The notes under the pieces were generated by a model. The model searched no databases, had not been told where the DNA came from, and saw only the letters and a program-made list of their open reading frames with translations. 64,000 bases of DNA, from contig NZ_BMMH01000001.1 in assembly GCF_014645735.1 (NCBI RefSeq), positions 124,001 to 188,000 of the forward strand, given 5' to 3'. Made by a program: the position numbers and the translations under genes. Shown piece after piece: positions 24,818 through 33,807 of this stretch. The DNA comes from Nocardia jinanensis (lineage in GTDB: Bacteria > Actinomycetota > Actinomycetes > Mycobacteriales > Mycobacteriaceae). Positions within the stretch are counted from its first letter, which is position 1; each line of letters opens with the position of its first letter.

Positions 24818-26087
24818 ATCGGTTCGCGACGACGCAGGTCACGGGCGCTCCAGCGACCCGGCGCGATACTCCGCGGGCGAACGGCGGCGGATCACCGCTC
24901 GCGCATATGCCTCGATCCTGCACGCGGATCTGGATTCGTTCTACGCCTCGGTCGAACAGCGCGACCAGCCGCGACTGCGCGGCAAACCCGTCCTGGTGGG
25001 CGGGGGCGTAGTGCTGGCCGCGAGCTACGAGGCCAAGGCACGCGGCGTCCGGACACCGATGAACATCGGGCAGGCGCTGCGCCTGTGCCCGGATGCGATC
25101 GTCGTATCACCTCGGATGTCCGCCTACGCCGAAGCCAGCCGGTCGGTGTTCGAGATCTTCGCCGATACCACACCGGTCGTGGAAGGGATCTCGATCGACG
25201 AGGCGTTCCTCGATGTCGCCGGATTGCGCCGGATCGCCGGCGAACCGCACATCATCGCGACCGAGTTGCGAGCACGGGTGCGCCGCGACGTCGGGTTGCC
25301 CATCTCGGTCGGTATCGCGGCCACCAAATTCCTCGCGAAGGTGGCGAGCGCGGTATCCAAGCCGGACGGATTGCTGCTCGTGGCACCCGAGCACGAACTG
25401 GAATTCCTGCATCCGCTCCCCGTGCACCGGCTGTGGGGCGTGGGCCCGGTGACCGCGAACGCACTCCACGCGCACGGTATCGAACGGATCGGTCAGCTCG
25501 CCGCCCACAGCGAGTCCGGGTTGCGCTCGATCGTCGGCCCGGCCGCCGCCCGGCATCTGCACGCGCTGGCATGGGCGCGGGATCCACGCCGGGTCGAGAC
25601 GGGGCGGCGACGCCGGTCGATCGGCGCACAGCGCGCGCTCGCGCGGCGTCCGCACCCGCCGGCGGAGATCGAGGCCTACCTGCACGGCCTGACCGATCGT
25701 CTGGCCCGGCGGCTCCGCGCCGCGGACAGGAGCTGCCGCACGGTGGTGCTGCGCCTGCGATTCGGCGATTTCGCCCGGGCCACGCGGTCCCGCACGATAC
25801 CGGAGGCCACCGATCACACCGAGACGATCCTGCGCGCGGCACGCGGCCTGCTCGCCGAGGCGATGCCGCTGATCGGCGAACGGGGGTTGACGCTGATCGG
25901 CTTATCGCTCACCAATCTCGACAATGCCGCAACCCAGCAGCTCGCCCTGCCCTTCGAGCACGAATCCCCACCCGCCCTGGACACGGCACTCGACGATCTG
26001 CGCAGCCGGTTCGGTTCAGCCGCCGTGACCCGGGCCGCGCTCCTCGGCCGAGGCGAGGGCCTGTCGGTACCTCTACTTCCCGACTGA
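24810..26087 (+). CDS. dinB: DNA polymerase IV (Y-family translesion polymerase)
   Basis: A 425-residue Y-family polymerase. Palm motifs HADLDSFYASVEQ and SIDEAFLDVAG carry the catalytic acids; GVGPVTANALHAHGI is the thumb HhH motif; QLALPF near the C-terminus is a beta-clamp-binding peptide. It copies past DNA lesions at the replication fork. The first 35 residues before ILHADLD are longer than in E. coli Pol IV, as is usual in actinobacteria. The SOS box over its start predicts LexA repression and damage induction. An alternative downstream start is possible if the LexA box is non-coding. Confidence 0.93.
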   Translation: MFESVRDDAGHGRSSDPARYSAGERRRITARAYASILHADLDSFYASVEQRDQPRLRGKPVLVGGGVVLAASYEAKARGVRTPMNIGQALRLCPDAIVVSPRMSAYAEASRSVFEIFADTTPVVEGISIDEAFLDVAGLRRIAGEPHIIATELRARVRRDVGLPISVGIAATKFLAKVASAVSKPDGLLLVAPEHELEFLHPLPVHRLWGVGPVTANALHAHGIERIGQLAAHSESGLRSIVGPAAARHLHALAWARDPRRVETGRRRRSIGAQRALARRPHPPAEIEAYLHGLTDRLARRLRAADRSCRTVVLRLRFGDFARATRSRTIPEATDHTETILRAARGLLAEAMPLIGERGLTLIGLSLTNLDNAATQQLALPFEHESPPALDTALDDLRSRFGSAAVTRAALLGRGEGLSVPLLPD

Positions 26088-26201
26088 TCGCCGCCCGCCC
26101 GGAGGACCGGGGCGGTCCCGGCGAATCGGACACGACCGCAGGAGATCTGGACGTTTGTTCAACTCTGTGGTTCGCTGCCACTCGAACAGGAAGGAACCCT
26201 G

Positions 26202-28316
26202 ATGGCAGCAACCCCTGATCCCCGGATATCCGCGACAGACGGGAGCACCGTCACGCGGGCCGCGCTGCCACGCCGAACAGTGCTGGTGGGTGCGGCGGCG
26301 GGGACCTTGTCTCTCGGCACCGCGGCCGCGACGGTGCCCGGACTCACCGAACCGCTCGGCGCCCCGGCTCAGGCGGCACCGGATTCCGGCGAGTACCGGA
26401 TAGGCCTCGGCATCTCCGATATCACCGGGCCGGCCGCCGAATGCGGGATGATGGGCTACTCCCAGCAGGACCAGACCACCGCCGGTATCCATCTGCGACC
26501 CCGGGCGCGGGCCTTCGTCTTCGCCACCGGCGACCACCGGATCGTCTTCGCCGTCGCGGAGAACGCCATGATCTTCCAATCGGTTCACCGTGGGGTGCTC
26601 ACCGAACTGGTCCGCCGGTTCGGGGACCTCTACACCGAGAACAACGTGCTGCTCACCTCCACTCACTCGCACGCGGTATGTGGCGGCGCCGCCCACGATT
26701 ACGCCTACAACCTGTCGATCCTGGGCTTCCAGCAACAGGTCTACGACGCCGAGGTGAACGGCCTGGTCGAGGCGATCAGCGCCGCGCACGCCGACCTCGC
26801 GCCGGGCACCCTCGCACTGGGTCGCTCCGAACTGCACGACGCGAGCGTCAACCGGTCCCGGGTGGCCTTCGACCGCAATCCCGCCGCGGACCGGGCGCAC
26901 TTCCCCGAGGCCGTCGATCCGGCGGTCACCGTGCTGGGGATCGTCAAGGGCGGCAGGCAGGTCGGCGCGATCACCTGGTTCGCCACCCACAACACTTCGA
27001 TGACGAACAAGAACAGGTTGATCAGCGCGGACAACAAGGGGTACGCGTCGTTCACCCACGAACACACCGACCACGGTGTCCGCTACCTGGACGGCGCACC
27101 CGAATTCGTCGCGGCCTTCGCCCAGACCAATGCCGGTGATATGTCGCCGAACCTGAATCTGGCGCCGGGGTCGGGACCTACCGGTAACGAGTTCGACAAC
27201 ACCCGGATCATCGGCGAGCGGCAGTACGACGCGTCCCGCGCGGCCCTGGCGGATGCCCGGCAGCTGAGCGGTCCCATCGGCTCGGTGTTCTGCTATGTCG
27301 ATCTCTCCGATATCGCCGTGGACGCCCGTTTCGCGCCGGGCGGAGTACCGCGTCATACCGCGCCGCCCGCCGCGGGGGTGTCGTTGTTCGCCGGCAGTGT
27401 CGAGGACGGGCCGGGGCTACCGGGCGGGCCGATCCAGGAGGGTGTGCGTAACCCGTTCCTCGAATCCCTCGGCGATCCGCACCCGCCGGTTCCCGCCTGG
27501 CTCGCCGACACCCAGGCCCCCAAAGCCGTCGCGGTACCGTTCACGCTGCTGCCCCCGGCGCCCTGGGTGCCCAGTGTCGTTCCGATCCAGATCGTGCGGA
27601 TAGGCGAGCTGTATCTGGCCGCGGCCGGTGGCGAATTCACCATCGTCGCCGGTCTGCGGATCCGCCGGACGGTGGCCGACGCACTGGGCGTCGAGCTGGA
27701 TCAGGTGCTGATGCAGGGCTATGCCAACGCCTACCACGAATATGTCACCACCCCGGAGGAATACGACGCCCAACAGTACGAAGGCGCGTCGACTCTGTTC
27801 GGCCGCAACACTCTGCCCGCGTATCAGCAGGAATTCACCCGGCTGGCCATCGCTCTCGCGGCGGGCACAGCCGTCGGCCGCGGCCCGGCGCCGCGCGACC
27901 TGTCGCAGCTACAGCCGAACTTCGTACCTCCGCCGGGTCCCGATACCGCGCCGCCCGGTCAGGATTTCGGCACGACCCTCACCCAGCCGGGTGCCGCGTA
28001 CGGCCGCGGCACCCGCGCCACGGTCGAATTCGTCTCGGCCCATCCCAAACACAATCCGCGCCGCAACGGCACCTTTCTGGAGGTTCAGCGACTCGTCGAC
28101 AACCGCTGGATCAGGGTCGCCAACGAAGGCGAATGGAATATCCGCTTCCACTGGAGCAAACGTCCACCGGCCACCTCGGTGGCCGGTTTCACCTGGGATA
28201 TCCCCGGTGACGCGGCCACCGGTCGCCATCGCTTCGTCCACTACGCCGACCGGCTGGCGCCGGACGGGACACTGCACCCGGTCATCGGCATCAGCGACGA
28301 ATTCGATATCACCTGA
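26202..28316 (+). CDS. Neutral/alkaline ceramidase, Tat-exported
   Basis: A 704-residue protein. The N-terminus has a twin-arginine-type signal (LPRRTVLVGAAAGTLSLG, cleavage near APAQAA). The ceramidase domain starts with YRIGLGISDITGP and has MMGYSQQDQTTAGIHLRPRA, the zinc-site block STHSHAVCGG, and the nucleophile block HNTSMTNKNRLISADNKG. The canonical block has GTSM; here Asn replaces Gly but the Ser is kept. The C-terminal 160 residues form the usual beta domain. It would hydrolyse ceramide to sphingoid base and fatty acid outside the cell. Together with the secreted lipase upstream it suggests use of host or environmental lipids. Confidence 0.92.
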   Translation: MAATPDPRISATDGSTVTRAALPRRTVLVGAAAGTLSLGTAAATVPGLTEPLGAPAQAAPDSGEYRIGLGISDITGPAAECGMMGYSQQDQTTAGIHLRPRARAFVFATGDHRIVFAVAENAMIFQSVHRGVLTELVRRFGDLYTENNVLLTSTHSHAVCGGAAHDYAYNLSILGFQQQVYDAEVNGLVEAISAAHADLAPGTLALGRSELHDASVNRSRVAFDRNPAADRAHFPEAVDPAVTVLGIVKGGRQVGAITWFATHNTSMTNKNRLISADNKGYASFTHEHTDHGVRYLDGAPEFVAAFAQTNAGDMSPNLNLAPGSGPTGNEFDNTRIIGERQYDASRAALADARQLSGPIGSVFCYVDLSDIAVDARFAPGGVPRHTAPPAAGVSLFAGSVEDGPGLPGGPIQEGVRNPFLESLGDPHPPVPAWLADTQAPKAVAVPFTLLPPAPWVPSVVPIQIVRIGELYLAAAGGEFTIVAGLRIRRTVADALGVELDQVLMQGYANAYHEYVTTPEEYDAQQYEGASTLFGRNTLPAYQQEFTRLAIALAAGTAVGRGPAPRDLSQLQPNFVPPPGPDTAPPGQDFGTTLTQPGAAYGRGTRATVEFVSAHPKHNPRRNGTFLEVQRLVDNRWIRVANEGEWNIRFHWSKRPPATSVAGFTWDIPGDAATGRHRFVHYADRLAPDGTLHPVIGISDEFDIT

Positions 28317-28331
28317 GCCGGCGGGCGCGGT

Positions 28332-29126
28332 TCACGGCAGGATCGAGTCGATGTATCCGCCGTCGACGCGAACGGCACCGCCGGTCGTCGCCGAGGCGTG
28401 CTCCGAACTCAGGTAGACGACCATGTTCCCGATCTCGGCGGGTTCGATCAGGCGTTGCAGCAGCGAATGCGGCCGGTGCTCCACCATGAACCGGTGCTGG
28501 GCCTGCTCCCACGGCAGTTCCGCGCCGACCAGGTCGTGGACGAATTCCTCGACACCGGGCGTATGGGTCGGACCGGCCATCACGGAATTGACGGTGACAC
28601 CGGTCCCGGCGGCGGCTTTCGCGTATCCCCGGGTCACGGCGAGCAGCGCTGTCTTCGACATGCCGTAGTGCACCATCTCGAGCGGGGTGACGACCGCCGA
28701 ATCGCTGGCGATGTTCATGACCCGGCCGAATCCGCGCTCCATCATTCCCGGGAGATACATCCGGATGAGCCGTACCGCGGAAAGGACATTCACCTCGAAG
28801 TACCGGCGCCATTCGTCGTCGTCGATCTCGAAGACCGGTCTCGCTTCGAAGATGCCCAGGTTGTTGACCAGGATGTCCAGCTCCGGGACCTTCTCCCCCA
28901 GCAACGCCGCCCCGGGCGCCGACGCCAGATCCGCGGCCACCGCGCGCACCGAAGCCCCCGGCACCTCGGCGACGATCGACTCGCGGGCCTGTTCGGTGCG
29001 TTCGGCGCTCCGGCCGTTCACCACCACCATGGCGCCGGCCCGGGCCAGCGCGGCGGCGATGGCCAGCCCGATGCCCTGACTCGAACCCGATACCAACGCG
29101 GTGCATCCGGAAAGGTCGATATGCAT
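28332..29126 (-). CDS. SDR-family oxidoreductase
   Basis: A 264-residue classical short-chain dehydrogenase. Cofactor motif VSGSSQGIGLA near residue 12, NNLGIF near 86, catalytic YGMSK around 155 and a C-terminal GGAVRVDGGYIDS. VNGRS after the second strand favours NADP(H). The ATG at 29126 (MHIDLSG) gives the family-standard N-terminus; the frame to 29192 adds an unconserved 22-residue extension. It is convergent with the ceramidase gene and divergent from the GlxA-type regulator. Substrate unknown. Confidence 0.88.
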   Translation of the reverse strand: MHIDLSGCTALVSGSSQGIGLAIAAALARAGAMVVVNGRSAERTEQARESIVAEVPGASVRAVAADLASAPGAALLGEKVPELDILVNNLGIFEARPVFEIDDDEWRRYFEVNVLSAVRLIRMYLPGMMERGFGRVMNIASDSAVVTPLEMVHYGMSKTALLAVTRGYAKAAAGTGVTVNSVMAGPTHTPGVEEFVHDLVGAELPWEQAQHRFMVEHRPHSLLQRLIEPAEIGNMVVYLSSEHASATTGGAVRVDGGYIDSILP

Positions 29127-29264
29127 GGGCCCATCGTGCCGCACCGGCGGCCCGGGTCCGGCTATGCCACGCTGATCCCGGAGCTCTACCACGGACGCGG
29201 AATGGCGTGAATCGTGGGGTACGTGTCGTTGACGCCGCGGTCATCGGCGACGGAGGCTTGAATC

Positions 29265-30221
29265 GTGCAGCAGCCCCGCGTCGTATTCGTACTCTTCGAT
29301 GACTTCCAGGCGCTCGACTTCGTCGGACCGCACGAGGTCTTCCGGGGCACCGGCCATTACGACTGTCGTGTCGTGGCCACCCGGGCGCGACCCGTCCGTA
29401 CCGACAGTGGCCTGCTGATCGCCGCTGAACACAGGCTGGACGAGGTGGATCCCGCGACCGTCGACACGCTGGTGGTCGTCGGTGGGCCCGGCGTCGACGC
29501 CGCCGCGCGCGACCCGGTACTCGTGGAGTGGATCAGGAGTACCGCCTCGCACGCGCGCCGGGTCACCTCGGTCTGCACAGGAGCGTTCCTGTTGGCCGCC
29601 GCGGGTGTACTGAACGGCCGGCGCGTCACGACGCACTGGGCCTTCGCAGAGCAGCTGTCCCAGGAATATCCGGCGGTGATCGTGGACAGCGAGCCCATCT
29701 TCGTCCGAGACGGGCAGGTGTGGTCCTCCGCCGGGGTCACCTCGGGTATCGATATGGCGCTGGCGCTGGTGGAGGAGGACCGGGGCAGGCAGGTCGCGCT
29801 GACGATCGCGCGCTACCTCGTGATGTTCCTGCGCCGGCCCGGCGGTCAGACCCAGTTCAGTACCGCCCTGTGGCGGGCGCAGCCGGCCACCGACCCCATC
29901 CGCGCCGTGGTATCGGCGATCCACGCAGATCCGGGTGCCCGCCACAGTATCGACGACCTCGCCGCGCGGGCCGGACTGAGCCCGCGGCATCTGCAACGGC
30001 GCTTCACCGCCGAACTCGGCACCGCACCTGCCGCCTATGTCGAGCAGGTCCGGGTCGAGGCGGCCCAGCGCGATCTGCTCGACGGCGACTCCGTCGAGCA
30101 GATCGCGCGCCGATGCGGTTTCGGCACCGCCGAATCGCTGCGCCGCGCCTTCCACCGCAGGCTCGGGGTCGCACCGTCGGATTATCGGGATCGTTTCCGG
30201 TCGGTCGGCACCCCGTACTGA
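29265..30221 (+). CDS. GlxA-type AraC-family regulator with DJ-1/PfpI domain
   Basis: A 318-residue two-domain protein starting at GTG 29265, nine bases after GGAGG. Residues 4-170 form a DJ-1/PfpI-like domain with nucleophile-elbow SVCTGAFLLAAAG (Cys104). Residues 215-310 hold two AraC-type HTH units (IDDLAARAGLSPRHLQRRF and VEQIARRCGFGTAESLRRAF). Such proteins sense small metabolites and activate neighbouring promoters. The HD-domain gene 53 bases downstream is a likely target or partner. Confidence 0.92.
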   Translation: MQQPRVVFVLFDDFQALDFVGPHEVFRGTGHYDCRVVATRARPVRTDSGLLIAAEHRLDEVDPATVDTLVVVGGPGVDAAARDPVLVEWIRSTASHARRVTSVCTGAFLLAAAGVLNGRRVTTHWAFAEQLSQEYPAVIVDSEPIFVRDGQVWSSAGVTSGIDMALALVEEDRGRQVALTIARYLVMFLRRPGGQTQFSTALWRAQPATDPIRAVVSAIHADPGARHSIDDLAARAGLSPRHLQRRFTAELGTAPAAYVEQVRVEAAQRDLLDGDSVEQIARRCGFGTAESLRRAFHRRLGVAPSDYRDRFRSVGTPY

Positions 30222-30274
30222 TCGGAAAGTTCCCAGATCTTTCTCTCAACCCTTCTCTCGCAAGGAGTTCCGCT

Positions 30275-30919
30275 ATGTCGCTCGACCTTCCCGCCACCCC
30301 GCTGTCGCTCGCCGCGCACGCCGTGATCAACGCCGAACTCGACGTATCGCTGCGCAATCACAGCATCCGCTCGTTCCTGTTCGCCCGGGCAACGGCTGCG
30401 GCGCGAGGGCTGCATCCGGGGGCCGATTACGACGAGGAAGTCATGTACTTGATCTGCGTGCTGCACGATATCGGGCTCGCCGAGATCGCCAACGGTGACC
30501 AAAGGTTCGAGGTCGACGGCGCCGATTTCGCCGCGCAGTTCCTCGAATCCCACGGCGTCACCGACGAGCGGGTCGATGTGATCTGGGATGCCATCGCGGC
30601 ACACAGCAGCGGTCTGAGCAGTTCCCCCGTCCACCGCCGCCGGCGTCCAGCCGCCATCTGGATCGCGGTGGACGGAATCGGTATCGATATCGGCGGCGGC
30701 GCCGATCTGCTGCCGGCCGGCTACGCCGATCTGGTGCATGCGGCCTATCCGCGCCTGGGCGGTATCCGCGCGCTGACCCGGTTGGTCGAGGAGCAGGCCG
30801 TCGCGAAACCGCACAAGGCACTGCCGGGATCGCTGCCCGGTGAAATCACCCGTCTGCGTCACCCGGATCTGGTTCCCACCTGGGACGATATGGTCGCCGC
30901 GAGCGGCTGGCACGACTGA
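30275..30919 (+). CDS. HD-domain protein, cyanamide-hydratase-like
   Basis: A 214-residue helical metal-dependent protein. LRNHSIRSFLFA (His29), VLHDIGL (His64-Asp65), IAAHSSG and a later Asp give the HD phosphohydrolase metal-binding set. The arrangement resembles the small HD proteins related to fungal cyanamide hydratase rather than nucleotide hydrolases. CAAGGAG precedes the ATG by seven bases. It follows the GlxA-type regulator in the same direction and may be controlled by it. Confidence 0.82.
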   Translation: MSLDLPATPLSLAAHAVINAELDVSLRNHSIRSFLFARATAAARGLHPGADYDEEVMYLICVLHDIGLAEIANGDQRFEVDGADFAAQFLESHGVTDERVDVIWDAIAAHSSGLSSSPVHRRRRPAAIWIAVDGIGIDIGGGADLLPAGYADLVHAAYPRLGGIRALTRLVEEQAVAKPHKALPGSLPGEITRLRHPDLVPTWDDMVAASGWHD

Positions 30920-30945
30920 TACCGCCGCGCGGATCCCGCTCGCTA

Positions 30946-30975
30946 CCAATTAGCCATTGACAAATGGCACATTGG
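30946..30975. promoter_or_regulatory. 30-base interrupted dyad, operator upstream of hydrolase-SDR-di-iron-BVMO operon
   Basis: Outer arms CCAAT (30946-30950) and ATTGG (30971-30975) and inner arms GCCATT (30953-30958) and AATGGC (30963-30968) are all perfectly complementary; only two base pairs between them mismatch, and the centre is GACA. TTGACA inside the dyad is also a consensus-like -35 element. It lies 18 bases before the operon's first start codon, typical of a repressor site. Confidence 0.7.
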
Positions 30976-30992
30976 TGAATGATTCTGAGCGC

Positions 30993-31976
30993 ATGACTGG
31001 GTCGACGAGGACCTCACTCCCGGGCGTGCCGGGCGAGCCCTCACTACGCGCACGCCTGACGGCCACCGCGGCCGAATACGCCCTGCGGCCGCTCAACTGC
31101 GCCGTTCCGCTCAACCCGCCGGGCATCCTGTTCGCCCGTACCCTGATCGCCACGATCATGGCCGCCGCCGGGCCGCCGATCGCGGGCACCGCGGTCGAAC
31201 AGGTCCGCGCCGCGGGTGTCCGCGGGGAATGGGTCCGGGCTCCCGGGGTGCGGTTCGGCGAACAGGCGATCTACTACGTCCACGGCAGTGGGTACGTGCT
31301 GTGTTCCGCGCGTACCCATCGCGGGCTGGCCTCACGATTGTCGCGGCGGACCGGGCTGCCGGTCTTCGTGGTGGACTACCGGCTCGCGCCCGAACACCGG
31401 TTCCCGGCCGCCGCCGACGATATCGCCGCCGGCTACCGCTGGCTGCTCGACCAGGGTTTCGCCGCGCACGACACGGTGATCGCGGCGGATTCCGCAGGTG
31501 GACACCTGACGCTGGACCTGCTGCTGGAGAATGCGCGGCGCGGCCTCACGCAACCCGCCGCGGTCGCCTTGTTCTCCCCGCTGATCGATCTGACCTTCTC
31601 CCTCGCCGCCGAGCAGGAACGCCGGCGCCGCGATCCGGTGATCTCCGCACGCGCGGCCCGCCGGCTCCCCCGCGCCTACACCCACGGCCACCCCGACGAC
31701 GCGCCCCGGCTGCGGCTCGGCGTCACCGCGGGCACCGCGTTACCACCGATCCTCGTACAGGCCGGCGGCGCGGAAATGCTCAGCGCCGACGCCCGCCACC
31801 TGCACGGCATGGTTCGCGCCGCGGGCGGTGACTGCACGCTCGAGATATGGCCGGGGCAGGTGCACGTGTTCCAGGCGCTGCCGCGGCTGACCCCCGAAGC
31901 CGATATCGCACTGGACCGTAGCGCGCAGTTCCTGCGCACGGCACTGTTCTCGCGCGCCCCACGGAAAGTGAGCTGA
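30993..31976 (+). CDS. Alpha/beta hydrolase, hormone-sensitive-lipase family (LipR-like)
   Basis: A 327-residue hydrolase. YYVHGSGYVL is the oxyanion-hole HGGG-type motif, ADSAGGHLTLD the nucleophile elbow, and GGAEMLSADA and GQVHVFQ supply Asp and His. These mark the HSL (type IV esterase) family. ATG 30993 is preferred; the frame from 30957 would begin inside the operator dyad. One base separates it from the SDR gene, so it opens a four-gene operon. In the mycobacterial mymA locus a LipR esterase holds an equivalent place next to a Baeyer-Villiger oxygenase; hydrolysis of the resulting esters is a reasonable role. Confidence 0.88.
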   Translation: MTGSTRTSLPGVPGEPSLRARLTATAAEYALRPLNCAVPLNPPGILFARTLIATIMAAAGPPIAGTAVEQVRAAGVRGEWVRAPGVRFGEQAIYYVHGSGYVLCSARTHRGLASRLSRRTGLPVFVVDYRLAPEHRFPAAADDIAAGYRWLLDQGFAAHDTVIAADSAGGHLTLDLLLENARRGLTQPAAVALFSPLIDLTFSLAAEQERRRRDPVISARAARRLPRAYTHGHPDDAPRLRLGVTAGTALPPILVQAGGAEMLSADARHLHGMVRAAGGDCTLEIWPGQVHVFQALPRLTPEADIALDRSAQFLRTALFSRAPRKVS

Positions 31977-31977
31977 T

Positions 31978-32871
31978 ATGTTCGGACTCGACTCGTTGCT
32001 GCCGTTCGGCCCGACCCGGCGCAGCCGCGGCGCCCGGGCGGTGGTCACCGGCGCGGGCAGCGGTATCGGCCGCGCCTTCGCCCACGAGATCGCGGCCCGC
32101 GGCGGCCGGGTCGTCTGCGCCGATATCGACGAAGCCCGCGCGGCGGAGACGGTCGCATCGATCGAACAGGACCACCCCGGCGTCGCGTACGCGTTCCGCT
32201 GCGATGTGGCACGCCGCGAGGATATGGAGATCCTCGCCCGTTTCGCCGATTCGGTACTGGACGGCCCGGTGAGCCTGGTGATCAACAATGCCGGGGTCGG
32301 GATCGGTGGAAAGCCGGTGGGCGCTATCGGATTCGCCGACTGGGAATGGGCACTCGGTATCAATCTGTGGGGCGTAGTGCACGGATGCGAGATCTTCGCG
32401 CCGCGACTGCGGGCCGCCGGACGCGGCGGAATAATCAACGTCGCCTCGGCCGCCGGTTTCGCGGCCGCACCCTCGATGGCTGTCTACAACACCTCCAAGG
32501 CCGGAGTACTGGCGCTGTCGGAGACGATGGCCGCGGAGTTCAGCGGTACCGATATCGCGATCACCGTGCTCTGCCCGACTTTCGTACGAACCAATGTCGC
32601 CCGGGACGGGCGGATCACCGCGGGCTCGCGCGATCTCGCCACCACCCTCATGCGCTGGACCGGATTCTCCCCGGAGCGCGTCGCCCGGAGCACCCTCGAC
32701 GCGCACGACCGCGGCCGGCTGCATGTCCTGCCGCAGCCCGACGCCCACCTGATCTGGCTCCTCAAACGCGCCTTCCCCGGGCCGTACACCACCGCGGCGG
32801 GCCTGCTCGAACGACTGCTGCCGCAGGACGAACCCGTCACTCCGACCACCACACACAGAACAGGAGTCTGA
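31978..32871 (+). CDS. SDR-family oxidoreductase (Rv3085-like context)
   Basis: A 297-residue short-chain dehydrogenase with a 17-residue N-terminal extension before VVTGAGSGIGRA. NNAGVGIGGKPVG, VASAAGFAAAPSMAVYNTSK (Ser, Tyr, Lys catalytic set) and a long C-terminal tail follow. ADIDEA after strand two suggests NAD(H). It starts one base after the hydrolase stop and ends one base before the di-iron protein. By analogy with the mymA operon it may oxidise the alcohol that feeds the Baeyer-Villiger step. Confidence 0.88.
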   Translation: MFGLDSLLPFGPTRRSRGARAVVTGAGSGIGRAFAHEIAARGGRVVCADIDEARAAETVASIEQDHPGVAYAFRCDVARREDMEILARFADSVLDGPVSLVINNAGVGIGGKPVGAIGFADWEWALGINLWGVVHGCEIFAPRLRAAGRGGIINVASAAGFAAAPSMAVYNTSKAGVLALSETMAAEFSGTDIAITVLCPTFVRTNVARDGRITAGSRDLATTLMRWTGFSPERVARSTLDAHDRGRLHVLPQPDAHLIWLLKRAFPGPYTTAAGLLERLLPQDEPVTPTTTHRTGV

Positions 32872-32872
32872 T

Positions 32873-33796
32873 ATGACGACCATGGACTTCGAGGACATGC
32901 TCGACAAGATCAAGGACCGTCAGTGGGCCCTGGCCGATATCGACTGGGACGCGCCGGGCGCGGAGACCCTCACCCCCGCACAGCTCACGCGGCTCGAGCC
33001 GTTCATGTCGGATCTGATGTGGATCGAGAACGTGGGCGCGCGTGGATTTGCCGCAATGGCGAAAAAGGCTCCCGACGAGACATTGCGCGAGATCTACCGT
33101 TATTTCCACGCCGAGGAGCAGAAGCACGCCAATGCCGAGCTCGCGCTGATGCGACGCTGGGGCATGCTCGACGGCGACGAGATCCCGCAGCCGAATATCA
33201 ACGTCAAACTGGTGATCGACTTCCTGGACAAGTACGCCGACGATATGTCGCTGTCGTTCCTCGGGACCGTCATTCCGATGTTGGAGGTCGCGCTGGACGG
33301 GGCGCTGGTCAAGTTCATCATGGACGAGATCGAGGACCCGGTATGCCAGGAGGCGTTCCGGCGTATCAATGCCGATGAATCCCGCCATCTCGCCGTCGAT
33401 TTCGCGGTGATGGACGTACTCGGCCACGCGGAGATGCGCAAACTGCTCATCGAATTGGTCGGCGGCTGGATGAAACCGACGTTCCTCATCGGCGTGCTCA
33501 GCTATATGCCGCTGCTGAACAAGATGCGCGACAGTATCGTCGCGATGGGTGTGGACGAGAAGAAGCTGTACTCGGCGCTCGAGCGCTACCGCAAGGTCGG
33601 TGAGCGTAGTGAATTCGCCCGGCGGCTGCCGATGTACCAGATAGTCAAGTTGCACGGTAACTGGGTCGTCGATCGCGGTCACCCCTACCATCTGCTCGCG
33701 GACACACTGGTGAAGATCACCGGGCGTATTCCGCGGCGGCTGTTGCGCAAGGACCCGTCGTGGTCGAAGGAAATCACCTATACCCCTGCCGCGTGA
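32873..33796 (+). CDS. Ferritin-like di-iron protein
   Basis: A 307-residue helical protein with the full carboxylate-bridged di-iron set: Glu52, EEQKH (Glu82-His85), Glu138 and ESRH (Glu169-His172), spaced as in four-helix-bundle di-iron oxygenases and ribonucleotide-reductase-like proteins. No signal or membrane segment is evident. It sits between an SDR and a Baeyer-Villiger monooxygenase with 1- and 11-base gaps, an arrangement kept in several mycolata to my knowledge. It is probably an oxygenase or desaturase acting on the same hydrophobic substrate, but the reaction is not established. Confidence 0.82.
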   Translation: MTTMDFEDMLDKIKDRQWALADIDWDAPGAETLTPAQLTRLEPFMSDLMWIENVGARGFAAMAKKAPDETLREIYRYFHAEEQKHANAELALMRRWGMLDGDEIPQPNINVKLVIDFLDKYADDMSLSFLGTVIPMLEVALDGALVKFIMDEIEDPVCQEAFRRINADESRHLAVDFAVMDVLGHAEMRKLLIELVGGWMKPTFLIGVLSYMPLLNKMRDSIVAMGVDEKKLYSALERYRKVGERSEFARRLPMYQIVKLHGNWVVDRGHPYHLLADTLVKITGRIPRRLLRKDPSWSKEITYTPAA

Positions 33797-33807
33797 CGAG
33801 GAATCCC

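Noticed and set aside
32346..32876. 176-codon frame inside the SDR gene at 31978
   Set aside because: Out-of-frame Arg-rich shadow of the SDR coding sequence.
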